Below are positions 1 through 8,195 of a stretch of DNA of 64,000 nt, in pieces. Origin of the DNA: Dongia_A sp964542425 (GTDB lineage: Bacteria > Pseudomonadota > Alphaproteobacteria > Dongiales > Dongiaceae); NCBI GenBank assembly GCA_964542425.1, contig CAZIUB010000033.1, forward strand, positions 1 to 64,000, given 5' to 3'. The position numbers were made by a program, and so were the translations under genes. Under the pieces are notes generated by a model, which ran no database searches, was not told the origin of the DNA, and saw only the letters and a list, made by a program, of their open reading frames with translations. Each line of letters starts with the position of its first letter. The stretch's first letter is position 1.

Positions 1-1
1 C

Positions 2-205
2 ACCCCCTATCATGCGTGGGAGCGCGGCGTGAACGAGAATACCAACGGTCTCATCCGCGACTTCTTTCCGAAAGGCACTGACTTCACTACAATCCATCAA
101 GCCACGGTCGCGAAGGTCGAGCGCCTGCTCAACCGCAGGCCCAGAAAATCGCTCGGATTCAAAACGCCAAACGAGGTCTTTTACGCTCTCTCCAGACACC
201 GCTAA
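2..205 (+). pseudogene. IS30-family transposase, C-terminal part (cut by window edge)
   Basis: The last 67 codons of an IS30-type DDE transposase are visible; the rest lies outside the window, so intactness cannot be judged. The recognisable part is the catalytic-Glu segment WERGVNENTNGLIRDFFPKG (residues about 4-23 of the visible part), followed by the family's usual end, with LLNRRPRKSLGFKTP. In this family the enzyme catalyses copy-out/paste-in transposition. The stop is followed directly by a plausible right terminal repeat. No passenger gene is seen. Confidence 0.85.
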
Positions 206-210
206 ACTTT

Positions 211-236
211 ATGCACTGGCTACTTGAATCCGCGAA
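211..236. repeat. Probable right terminal inverted repeat of the IS30-like element
   Basis: TGCACTGGCTACTTGAATCC lies just after the transposase stop and resembles IS30-family ends, which commonly carry a CACT...ACTTGAAT core. The left end is outside the window, so the pairing cannot be confirmed. The remaining bases up to 371 hold nothing recognisable. Confidence 0.45.
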
Positions 237-371
237 ATTTTAACTCATGGGGAACCCACAAACAACAGGCGAAAGTGCAAAAGTCCCTAATTTAACCCTC
301 GCAGATACATATAGTCGTGTGAGGATTCGACATTCCTGCAAAATTGACCCGCCGGTAGCCGCGGCATGCGA

Positions 372-1571
372 TCAGTATTCTGGCTTTAACCCGAGAGGCG
401 CGGTCGAAAGCGTTTCGCAGCCGGTTTCCGTGACCAGCACCTGTTGCTCGAGCTTGACGCATTCCTTGCCGCCGACGGCCCCGATCAAGGCTTCGACGCA
501 GACCACCATCCCGGCCTCGAAATGGCCGTCGAAGCCGTGCTTGTCCCAATCTTGGGCGTAGACCGCGAAGGGATATTCGTCGCACAGCCCGACCCCGTGC
601 ATAATGCAGGAATATCGCCGATCGACGAATTCCTCGGGCAGATCGAAACTCTTTTCGGTGAACTCGCGCAAGGACAGCCCCGCCTTCACCAGACCCAGAT
701 TGTGGTGGAGATTTTCGAGCGCCACCTGATAGAGCCGATGCTGCTCGTTGCTCGGCGGCCTTCCGCCGGCAACCCAAGTGCGGCTGATGTCGGCGCAATA
801 GCCGTTGGGCCCGATCAAATCGGTATCGAAGGCCACGATATCGCCGGCCTCGATCACCCTTTCCGAGCATTCCTGGAACCACGGGTTGGTGCGCGGTCCC
901 GACGTCAGCAATCGGCACTCGATCCATTCGCCCCCCATCGCGATGTTGGTGGCGTGGAGATGCGACCACAGCTCGTTCTCGGTCATGCCCGGCCTCAACT
1001 CGCGCCACATTTTTTCGATGCCCGCCTCGCCGGCCACGATCGCTTCGCGTATCGCCACGATCTCGTCGGGGCTCTTGATCGCACGGGCCATTTCCATCAT
1101 GCCCTCGCCATCCATCACTTGGATGCCGGATGCCGCCAAGGCGAGCGTGGCCATGGGGTCGAGCTTGTCCACGGCGAGACGGTTGTTCCCGCCGCCGAAT
1201 CGGGCCAGGAGATCCCGCATCTCCTTGACCCAATCCCCGATTTTTTCCTGTTGGCGAGGACCATTGACGAACCACACATGGCCGATCGCCGAGCGCGTCT
1301 CGTCGATCAATTCGTATCCCTGGCTCAGATGCTTCGTGCTTCCGTAATCGAACAGGATCACCGGACCCTCGGTCGCGATGAAAACATACCGGCAGATGTT
1401 ATGGAGCGCCCACACCTGCATGCTGGAAACATCGGTCGCATAGCGCAGGTTCGGCGGATCGAACAGCACGGCGCCGGCGTAATCATGGGCTCGCAATTGC
1501 TCACGCACGCGCTCCAGGCGGTAGCGGCGCAGGCGATCGTATGCGACCGCGCTCTTGTGAAACGGTGTCAT
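372..1571 (-). CDS. dddP: M24-fold metalloenzyme, DddP-like (candidate DMSP lyase)
   Basis: A 399-aa protein of the creatinase/aminopeptidase P (M24) fold. The C-terminal pita-bread domain carries D249, D251, D261, H325, E360 and E375 as metal ligands (FDTD, ADIS, MHGVG, VEAL, LEQQ). D331 in HGVGLCDEYP sits six residues after the His. From memory, the DMSP lyase DddP uses D295, D297, D307, H371, D377, E406 and E421; every one maps here with a constant offset of 46. The segments GGEWIE, SGPRTNPWFQEC and FDTDLIG are also DddP-like. The predicted reaction is cleavage of dimethylsulfoniopropionate to DMS and acrylate in the cytoplasm, but an ordinary Xaa-Pro peptidase-like role is possible. It is monocistronic and divergent from an iron-binding protein gene. 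No acrylate-utilisation genes are adjacent. Confidence 0.65.
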   Translation of the reverse strand: MTPFHKSAVAYDRLRRYRLERVREQLRAHDYAGAVLFDPPNLRYATDVSSMQVWALHNICRYVFIATEGPVILFDYGSTKHLSQGYELIDETRSAIGHVWFVNGPRQQEKIGDWVKEMRDLLARFGGGNNRLAVDKLDPMATLALAASGIQVMDGEGMMEMARAIKSPDEIVAIREAIVAGEAGIEKMWRELRPGMTENELWSHLHATNIAMGGEWIECRLLTSGPRTNPWFQECSERVIEAGDIVAFDTDLIGPNGYCADISRTWVAGGRPPSNEQHRLYQVALENLHHNLGLVKAGLSLREFTEKSFDLPEEFVDRRYSCIMHGVGLCDEYPFAVYAQDWDKHGFDGHFEAGMVVCVEALIGAVGGKECVKLEQQVLVTETGCETLSTAPLGLKPEY

Positions 1572-1735
1572 CGATCGGTTCTCCCCCTGCCCCTATCGGA
1601 TCCTTGCCGGCGGCCCAAGAGTGTTGGGCCGGGGCATCACGCGTCTATCGCGGCCGCGACAAGGCTACGACATCGGCTTGGGCCCCCCCGAACCCGGCCA
1701 TTGCCCCGATGCGACGGTAGGTCACAGGGTCGATT

Positions 1736-1750
1736 TGCGAATAATTCGCA
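1736..1750. promoter_or_regulatory. Fur/Mur-type operator (7-1-7 palindrome)
   Basis: TGCGAATAATTCGCA is a perfect 7-1-7 palindrome and is followed by an overlapping half site TTTGCAA. It matches the alphaproteobacterial Fur/Mur-box form TGCnAATnATTnGCA as I know it. It ends 61 bases before the ATG of the iron-binding protein gene, the expected place for iron-dependent repression; it also lies upstream of the divergent DddP-like gene. Regulation is inferred from sequence alone. Confidence 0.65.
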
Positions 1751-1811
1751 TTTGCAATGGTCGGATTTTCCGCTACCATCGCGCCATCGCAGTTCCGGAG
1801 TTTTCGAGACC

Positions 1812-2864
1812 ATGCCTCGCCTATCCCGGCGATCCTTGATCGCCGCATCCGCGCTCACCGCTCTTGGATTGGGCGCAATCCGGCTCTTGCCGGGACCGAT
1901 AGCCCGCGCGCAAGGGAGCGCGGTCAATCTCTATTCCTCGCGCCATTACCCGGCCGACGATGTGTTGTTCCAGGCCTTCACCGAGGCGACCGGCATCGTG
2001 GTCAACCAGATTCAGGGCAAGGCCGAGGAACTGATGGAACGGCTGAAGCTCGAAGGCGAACAATCGCCCTGCGACGTCTTTGTCACGGTGGACGCCGGCA
2101 ATCTGTGGCGCGCGCAGGAAGAGGCCCTGTTCCAGAAGGTGCAATCGAGCGAATTGACCGCGAATATCCCCGCCAATCTGCGGGACGCGCAAGGTCGCTG
2201 GTTCGCGTTTTCCAAGCGCGCGCGGATCGTCATTCACGACCGCAAGCGGACGCCTGAGGTCACGATCAAGACCTACGAGGAACTCGCCGATCCGCACTGG
2301 AAAAAGAGACTGCTCATTCGATCGTCGAACAACATCTACAATCAATCCCTGGTCGCCTCGATGATCGCCCATCACGGAATCGAGCCGGCGGAATCCTGGG
2401 CCACCGGCCTGGTCGCGAACATGGCCCGCGACCCCAAGGGCGGCGATGTGGACCAGATCAAGGCGCTGATCGCCGGCGAGGGCGATCTGGCGGTTTCCAA
2501 TTCCTATTATTTCGCCCGGATGCTGGCCGAGGACCAGGAGATCAAGGATAAACTGGAATCGCTGGCGATTCTGTTTCCCAACCAGGGTGATCGCGGGACC
2601 CATGTGAACGTTTCGGGCGCGGGCGTTGCCGCCAACGCCCCCAATCGCGACAACGCGATCCGGTTCCTCGAATTCCTGGTGTCACCGCGGGCGCAGGAAA
2701 TTTTCTCGGCGGCGAATTACGAATATCCGGTGCGCGCCGGCGTCGCGGCCTCGCCCATCATCGCCGCCTGGGGAAGCTTCAAGGAGGATGCGTTGCCGGT
2801 GGCGGAACTCGGGCGCAACAATGCCGACGCGGTTCGGGTGATGGATCGCGCCGGCTGGCGCTAG
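1812..2864 (+). CDS. Ferric iron ABC transporter, periplasmic binding protein (FbpA/FutA type)
   Basis: A 350-aa extracellular solute-binding protein that would bind Fe3+ in the periplasm. It starts with a twin-arginine-like signal (SRRSLIAAS, then a hydrophobic stretch and cleavage near ARAQG at about residue 34). The mature part opens with VNLYSSRHY, typical of FutA/FbpA. The Tyr pair Y232-Y233 in SNSYYFARM corresponds to the conserved iron-binding tyrosines. The ATG at 1812 is chosen because it begins the signal peptide; the reading frame continues far upstream without coding character. No permease or ATPase gene follows, so those must be elsewhere. A Fur-type box lies 61 bases upstream. 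Confidence 0.9.
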   Translation: MPRLSRRSLIAASALTALGLGAIRLLPGPIARAQGSAVNLYSSRHYPADDVLFQAFTEATGIVVNQIQGKAEELMERLKLEGEQSPCDVFVTVDAGNLWRAQEEALFQKVQSSELTANIPANLRDAQGRWFAFSKRARIVIHDRKRTPEVTIKTYEELADPHWKKRLLIRSSNNIYNQSLVASMIAHHGIEPAESWATGLVANMARDPKGGDVDQIKALIAGEGDLAVSNSYYFARMLAEDQEIKDKLESLAILFPNQGDRGTHVNVSGAGVAANAPNRDNAIRFLEFLVSPRAQEIFSAANYEYPVRAGVAASPIIAAWGSFKEDALPVAELGRNNADAVRVMDRAGWR

Positions 2865-2871
2865 GCCATGC

Positions 2872-3207
2872 CTAGTCACCGATATAGATGCCGATCGCGG
2901 CGCCGACGCTGATTGCTGTCAGACCGATCGCCAGATATTTCAGTCGATCAACGGGACCCGAACCAACCTCCGAATCATCGGAATCGTCGCCGACATCGCG
3001 GTAGGCACTGCGAAACCTCGCGCGCAGTTCGGCGACACTCGCCGCGCCTGAGACCCGGACAGTGACCGTTTTCACGCCGAGATCGGAATCGATTACGCCG
3101 AACTTTCTCGCCGCCTCGCGGATTTCCTCCTCGATGCTGGAGGGCGGCCGCGCCCGATCGTGAACCAGCGAATATTGCCCGCGGCCGGACTTCCCGGCCA
3201 TTCCCAT
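2872..3207 (-). CDS. Small hypothetical protein with a C-terminal membrane helix
   Basis: A 111-aa unrecognised protein. A soluble, charged N-terminal part (residues 1-85, with the acidic patch DVGDDSDDSEVG) is followed by one hydrophobic helix near the C-terminus (about residues 89-108, YLAIGLTAISVGAAIGIYIG). This suggests a tail-anchored membrane protein. It converges with the iron-binding protein gene, leaving 7 bases between the stops, which supports it being real. Its upstream side is bounded by an IS1380 remnant and an inverted repeat, so the natural start or promoter may have been disturbed. The start codon is uncertain. Confidence 0.5.
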   Translation of the reverse strand: MGMAGKSGRGQYSLVHDRARPPSSIEEEIREAARKFGVIDSDLGVKTVTVRVSGAASVAELRARFRSAYRDVGDDSDDSEVGSGPVDRLKYLAIGLTAISVGAAIGIYIGD

Positions 3208-3299
3208 CTCGGCGTTGCCAAGTACGGTTCGATCGATGGCGCCCTCGAATTCCGCGCCGCGACCCCGGGTCAGGCGATCACGCGTCGCCGGGAAAAAGG

Positions 3300-3376
3300 A
3301 AAAGGGGACGCTACCCTTTTTTTGCCTGCCGTAGCCCGCGCACTCGAAAAAGGGGAAGAGGGTAGCGTCCCCTTTT
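3300..3376. repeat. 17-bp inverted repeat abutting the IS1380 remnant
   Basis: AAAAGGGGACGCTACCC at 3300-3316 is exactly reverse-complementary to the 17 bases at 3360-3376, with a 43-base spacer. It sits at the left boundary of the recognisable transposase homology. It resembles REP-like or small non-autonomous elements; no gene lies in the spacer. Confidence 0.8.
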
Positions 3377-3377
3377 C

Positions 3378-4110
3378 GTGGGCTGCGTTACGGCGACGGT
3401 GGCGCGGAGTTCTAGAGCCGGTTGTCGCCCGTTATCGGAACGGAAAAATTCGGCGCTTCTTCCGGGGCGACGCCGCCTTTGCGTTGCCCGACCTCTACGA
3501 CTTCCTCGAGGCCGAGGGCTACAAGTACACCATCCGCCTCAAGGGCAATGCGATCCTTCAGGAAAATTTCGGCCACCTGCTCAAGCGCCCCGTCGGCCGC
3601 CCACCCAATCATGTGCAGCGGTTTCATGACAGCTTCAGTTATCAAGCAGGGGCGTGGGACAAGAAGCGCCGCGTGGTCGCCAAGATAGAAAGGCATCCGG
3701 GCGAACTCTATTCGCGCGTCGGCTTCATCGTCACCAACCTGACCCGCCCGGCCACGCGCGTGGTCGCCTTCTACAACCAGCGCGGCACGGCCGAGCAGCA
3801 CATCAAGGAAGGCAAGAACGCGATTCCATGGACCCGGCTGTCATGCATGAGGTTCCGGAATAATGCCGTGCGGCTTCAGCTTCATGCGCTGGCCCACAAT
3901 CTCGGCAACTTCATGCGCACCCTGGCCCTGCCCGAGGCGGTCAAACACTGGTCGCTGACCTCGGCTCGCGGGAAAAGCTGGTGAAAATCGGGGCGAGGAT
4001 CGTCGGCCATGGCCGCTAGTCACGTTCCAGATGGCTGAGGTCGTCGTGTCTGGTGGCTTTGTTCAGGGAAATTCCGCGGCTGATCGCTCAACTTCGGTCG
4101 CCGCCAGTTC
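3378..4110 (+). pseudogene. IS1380-family transposase, truncated and frameshifted
   Basis: Only the C-terminal half of a DDE transposase remains. It is recognisable from VLEPVVARYRNGKIRRFFRG through RPVGRPPNHVQRF, SFSYQAGAWDKKRRVVAK, GFIVTNL and HALAHNLGNFMRTLALPE. The first frame ends at 3984. Homology continues in other frames as EKLVKIGARIVGHGR and FQMAEVVV, then a downstream part resembling LFREIPRLIAQLRSPP, so at least three single-base indels are needed. The N-terminal half is missing and is replaced by the 17-bp inverted repeat region. It is certainly non-functional and marks an old insertion between the hypothetical gene and the PaaK-like gene. Confidence 0.85.
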
Positions 4111-4412
4111 CCACTTAAGGTGGGGTCTGATGCCGATGCCGTGGAAAGACAACGGGAGAACTGCGCCTTGCGAGCCAGAATTAGCGCCATCAACGGGTTG
4201 GGACGGCCGTGTTCACGGTGGTTCCCAGCAAATCCAGACGAATGTCGTCCCGCAATACGCCCAGAATTGTTAGGGGCGGCCGAAAAGGCTACCGTGTCGC
4301 CAGAAATCGGCGTTCATATAGGGAATGTCGGTTGCGCCAATCTCAGCTCAAAGAGTAGGTCATCCGGTGGATGTCGGGTAAAATGCGTCGCCGGTCGCAT
4401 GGAGGGCGAAAA
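4111..4412. other. Intergenic region without recognisable content
   Basis: About 300 bases between the IS1380 remnant and the PaaK-like gene. Short open frames exist on the plus strand but show no family resemblance. No repeat or terminator was seen. The only functional signal is the ribosome binding site GGAGG at 4401-4405. The region may be degraded flanking DNA of the insertion. Confidence 0.5.
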
Positions 4413-5822
4413 ATGGTATCACCCAATGGGTCAGGAGTATCGACTGCTGCTTTCTACGATGTGACTACTCTCGATCCAGAGGTCGCCAAGCGTCGGACGG
4501 ATGAACTCGCCGAGCGCCTCACTTGGCCGCACCACCGGATCCTCGCCTATCAGCGGGATCGTCTGCGCGAAATTCAGCGACATGCGGCCAGCGCGTCGCC
4601 CTATTTCCGCGAGAAGATCGGGCATCTTGTCGCTGCCGACGCGCCGCTTTCGGCCTATCCAGTCATGAACAAGACAATCCTGATGGCGGAGTTTGATCGG
4701 ATCGTGACCGACCCCAGACTCACGCGCACGCTGGTCGAGCAACATGCCGGTACACAGCGTGTCGGCCATCTGCTGCTTGATGAGTACCGCGTCGCGGCCA
4801 CCGGCGGCTCGAGCGGTCAGCGCGGCGTTTTCGTCTATGACCAGAGTGCCTGGGAGCTGACCATCGCCAACGCCCGGCGGATGCAGCGCCTCATGGGGCT
4901 GCCGCCGGGCGCGAAGGTCCTTGGCATCGGCGCCCCGTCGCCCGTTCATCTCAGCAACCGGTTCTATGCCGAAGGACGCGTCGGACTTCCTGATGCACCG
5001 TGCCTATCGGTCACAACCCCGATCGAGGAAGTGGTAGAGGCGTTGAACCGTTTCCGCCCGGACGTCATCAGCACCTATCCTTCCTTCATACGGCGCCTAG
5101 CCGAGGAACAGAACGCGGGACGGCTTAACATCGCGCCGATGGCCATGCGCTCGGTAGCCGAGGCCCTGTCTCCCGATGTCAGGGACTTGGGGCGCGCCAC
5201 CTGGAACGTCCCTGTCGCCAACAACTACGGTTCGACCGAGGCCGGCATCATGGGAATGGAATGCCGACGCCTGAACGGGATCCATCTGTGCGAAGACATG
5301 ATTATTGTGGAGATCGTCGATGACTTGAACCAACCGGTGCCGGCGGGGACGGCGGGATCAAAGGCATTAGTCACGACGCTCTTCAATAGGACGCTTCCCA
5401 TCATCCGTTATGAGTTCAGCGATATCCTGACTGCAATCGATGGGCCCTGCTCCTGCGGCTGCTCGTTCCAGCGGATCAAGGACATCGAGGGACGGCGCGA
5501 GGAAATGCTGCAGGTCTGGACGCCGGACGGACGACAGGTCGATGTCCATGCACCCAGATTCTGGTTTCATCTAGTGCGGGTGCCCGGGATCCGGCAGTAC
5601 CAGTTTGCACAACTGCCCAGAGGCATCGCCGTCCGTATCGTGCCAAGTCCTGGCCATGACCCTGAGACGGTCCGCCAGTCGGTCGATCGCATCGCCAGGG
5701 CTGCGCTCAGCGAGCTTGGTGCGCCAGATGGATACGTCGAGGTTCAGATCGTCGATAAAATCGAGCGTTCTGGCGCCGCCGCCAAGCAGAAGATCGTCGA
5801 GAGTGTACCAGTTCCTAGTTGA
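4413..5822 (+). CDS. PaaK/coenzyme F390 synthetase-like adenylate-forming ligase
   Basis: A 469-aa ANL-superfamily enzyme of the phenylacetate-CoA ligase type. Visible motifs are the nucleotide-binding loop AATGGSSGQRG (about residues 127-137), NNYGSTEAG (about 269-277) and a Cys cluster CSCGCSF (about 346-352) like the metal-binding Cys patch of PaaK relatives. These enzymes activate a carboxylate as acyl-adenylate, then transfer it to CoA or another acceptor; the substrate cannot be read here. The ATG at 4413 is preferred over the one at 4371 because GGAGG lies 7 bases before it. No paa genes, acyl carrier or thioesterase are adjacent, so this is an orphan ligase next to insertion-sequence debris, possibly acquired. 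Confidence 0.8.
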   Translation: MVSPNGSGVSTAAFYDVTTLDPEVAKRRTDELAERLTWPHHRILAYQRDRLREIQRHAASASPYFREKIGHLVAADAPLSAYPVMNKTILMAEFDRIVTDPRLTRTLVEQHAGTQRVGHLLLDEYRVAATGGSSGQRGVFVYDQSAWELTIANARRMQRLMGLPPGAKVLGIGAPSPVHLSNRFYAEGRVGLPDAPCLSVTTPIEEVVEALNRFRPDVISTYPSFIRRLAEEQNAGRLNIAPMAMRSVAEALSPDVRDLGRATWNVPVANNYGSTEAGIMGMECRRLNGIHLCEDMIIVEIVDDLNQPVPAGTAGSKALVTTLFNRTLPIIRYEFSDILTAIDGPCSCGCSFQRIKDIEGRREEMLQVWTPDGRQVDVHAPRFWFHLVRVPGIRQYQFAQLPRGIAVRIVPSPGHDPETVRQSVDRIARAALSELGAPDGYVEVQIVDKIERSGAAAKQKIVESVPVPS

Positions 5823-5951
5823 ACCTGCAGAAGAGGGAATTGGTCTTATCTCAGCTGCCAAGCTGTCCGGCCATGCGGGACCACCTCAGGCGGGCGCCGT
5901 CCACCGTGTCACCGTAATCCCGTAATCCGTAATATTAATACCTGTGAAACT

Positions 5952-6518
5952 TCAAAAGCTGGGCGGTGAATTCGCGCTCACCACCTCGCATTCCCCCTCG
6001 CCGGTGTTGCGAAAGCGATGGGGCAGCCGGGAATCGAAGTAATAGGCATCGCCCGGTCCCAGCACCCGCACCTGATCGCCAACGGTCACCTCCAATTGGC
6101 CCCGGACCACCACCCCGCCTTCCTCGGCATCATGGGTCAGCATCTGGGCACCGGTATCGGCACCCGAATCATAACGCTCGTGAATGATCTGCATGGCCCG
6201 TCCGCTCAAGTCCCGGCCAACCTGGCGGTAGGACAGGCTGCCCCCCGCCAATTCCACCAACTCTCTGGCGGCAAAGAACATTTGCGGACGCGGCGGTTCC
6301 CGCAGGGCAAAGAACGACGCCAGCGAGATCGGAAGTCCGTCCAACAATTTCTTCAGCAGCCCGACCGAGGGTGATGATCGGTTCTGCTCGATCATCGAGA
6401 TGATCGCATTCGAGACGCCTGCGCGCTTGGCGAGCTCTCGCTGCGACAGGCTTTGGGCCTCGCGCAATTGGCGCAACCTGGCGCCCAGATCGAACACATC
6501 CTTGGATTCGTCCGTCAT
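5952..6518 (-). CDS. XRE-family regulator with C-terminal cupin sensor (PuuR-like)
   Basis: A 188-aa two-domain repressor or activator: an N-terminal helix-turn-helix (about residues 10-65, LRQLREAQSLSQRELAKRAG, SMIEQNRSSPSV) and a C-terminal cupin (about 105-185, EEGGVVVRGQLEV, GDAYYFDSRLPHRFRN). This layout is typical of PuuR-type regulators of polyamine and amino-acid catabolism. It is divergent from the omega-aminotransferase gene with about 180 bases between starts, which suggests that it controls that gene and itself. The ligand is unknown; an omega-amino acid or polyamine is an inference from context. Confidence 0.88.
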   Translation of the reverse strand: MTDESKDVFDLGARLRQLREAQSLSQRELAKRAGVSNAIISMIEQNRSSPSVGLLKKLLDGLPISLASFFALREPPRPQMFFAARELVELAGGSLSYRQVGRDLSGRAMQIIHERYDSGADTGAQMLTHDAEEGGVVVRGQLEVTVGDQVRVLGPGDAYYFDSRLPHRFRNTGEGECEVVSANSPPSF

Positions 6519-6700
6519 GAGGATCTCCGCTCCTGGCGTCTTTGGTGCTCAATATAATGAGCAAAACATAGGAAAACGCAAGGCCTGGCCTTCGAAACAA
6601 GGTTTAATTTCGGTAATTTTGCAAATGTTCACGCAAGGCTTGTTAGGTTTGTTGAACATTGCTATAAGATGGCACCCCTTTGTCAGCCGAGGCCCTCGCC

Positions 6701-8047
6701 ATGTCCGCATCATCGCAAGCCAGGAAATTCGAACCCACACCCAACAATCTCGAAGCGTTTTGGATGCCGTTTACCGCCAACCGGCAATTCAAGTCGAAGC
6801 CGCGTCTGTTCGTCGGCGCCAAGGACATGCATTACACGACCCACGATGGGCGACAGGTCCTGGACGCGACGGCGGGATTGTGGTGCTGCAATGCCGGCCA
6901 TGGCCGCAAACCCATCTCCGAGGCGGTCGCCCGCCAGATCGCGCAGATGGATTATGCCCCTGCCTTCCAGATGGGTCATCCGGCGGCCTTCGAACTGGCC
7001 TCGCGGCTTGCCGCCATGCTGCCCGGCGACCTCGACCATGTGTTCTTCACCAATTCCGGGTCGGAAGCGGTGGACACGGCGCTCAAGATCGCCATCGCCT
7101 ACCAACGGGTGAAGGGTCAGGGTACGCGGGTGCGCCTCATCGGGCGCGAGCGCGGCTATCATGGGGTCGGTTTTGGTGGCATCTCGGTCGGCGGCATCTC
7201 CGGCAATCGCAAGTTCTTCGGCCCGCTGTTGAACGGCGTCGATCATCTTCCCCACACCCACAATCTGGAGAAGAACGCCTTCTCCAAGGGCGAGCCGGAA
7301 TGGGGGGCGCATCTGGCCGACGAGCTGGAGCGCATCGTGGCGCTGCACGATGCCTCGACCATCGCCGCAGTCATCATCGAGCCGGTCGCGGGATCGACCG
7401 GCGTCCTCATCCCGCCCAAGGGCTATTTGCGGAAGATCCGCCAGATTTGCGACAAGCACGGCATTCTGCTGATTTTCGACGAGGTGATCACCGGTTTCGG
7501 GCGCCTCGGCGCCTCCTTCGGTGCGGAATTTTTTGGCGTGCAGCCCGACCTCATTACCACCGCCAAGGGTATCACCAGCGGCACGGTGCCGATGGGTGCC
7601 GTCTTCGCGCGCAAGGGCATCTATGACGCCTTCATGGACAATGCGCCGGAGAACGCCATCGAGCTGTTCCATGGCTATACCTATTCGGCCCACCCGGTGG
7701 CCTGCGCGGCGGCGCTGGCGACACTCGACATCTACCGCGACGAGGGCCTGTTCGAGCGCGCCGCGGAACTGGCACCCTATTGGCAGGACGCGGTCCATTC
7801 CCTGAAGGGCACCAAGAACGTCATCGATCTCCGAAACCTCGGCCTGATCGCCGGCATCGAATTGGAGCCGATCCCCGGCAAGCCGACGGCGCGCGCCTTC
7901 GATGCGTTCCTGCAAAGCTATGACAAGAACCTGCTGCTCCGCACCACCGGCGATATCATCGCCATGTCGCCGCCGCTGATCGTGCAGAAATCCCATATCG
8001 ACCAGATGTTCGACATCCTCTCGGGGGTGCTGAAGACCCTGAACTAG
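6701..8047 (+). CDS. Omega-amino acid (beta-alanine):pyruvate aminotransferase
   Basis: A 448-aa class III PLP transaminase. It shows the family's WMPFTANRQF start, the TNSGSEAVDTALK loop, IFDEVITGFGRLG, and the Schiff-base Lys at K289 (TTAKGITSG). Overall it closely follows Pseudomonas beta-alanine:pyruvate aminotransferase as I know it, including HLPHTHN and HGYTYSAHPVACAAALA. The reaction moves the amino group of an omega-amino acid to pyruvate, giving L-alanine and a semialdehyde. ATG 6701 is chosen because GAGG lies 8 bases upstream; a TTG seven codons earlier is less likely. It is followed by alanine dehydrogenase, which would recycle the alanine. Taurine:pyruvate specificity is an alternative. 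Confidence 0.9.
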   Translation: MSASSQARKFEPTPNNLEAFWMPFTANRQFKSKPRLFVGAKDMHYTTHDGRQVLDATAGLWCCNAGHGRKPISEAVARQIAQMDYAPAFQMGHPAAFELASRLAAMLPGDLDHVFFTNSGSEAVDTALKIAIAYQRVKGQGTRVRLIGRERGYHGVGFGGISVGGISGNRKFFGPLLNGVDHLPHTHNLEKNAFSKGEPEWGAHLADELERIVALHDASTIAAVIIEPVAGSTGVLIPPKGYLRKIRQICDKHGILLIFDEVITGFGRLGASFGAEFFGVQPDLITTAKGITSGTVPMGAVFARKGIYDAFMDNAPENAIELFHGYTYSAHPVACAAALATLDIYRDEGLFERAAELAPYWQDAVHSLKGTKNVIDLRNLGLIAGIELEPIPGKPTARAFDAFLQSYDKNLLLRTTGDIIAMSPPLIVQKSHIDQMFDILSGVLKTLN

Positions 8048-8195
8048 GCCGGCGCCGGTCCTGGCGCCAGGCATGGCGTGTGCCTGGCCCTAGGCCGGTG
8101 GCGGTGGCGCAAGCGACAATGATACACCAATCTAGACGGTTCGGGGCACGCGCGCCGGTGTTGCCGACCGCGATCAAGGACAGGAGAGGCGATCC

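Noticed and set aside
247..561. 104-codon plus-strand frame after the IS30 end
   Set aside because: It overlaps the DddP-like gene in antisense, has no family resemblance and no ribosome binding site.
444..1811. Upstream extension of the iron-binding protein frame to 444
   Set aside because: It is antisense to the DddP-like gene and ends in a normal signal peptide start at 1812; the extension has no homology.
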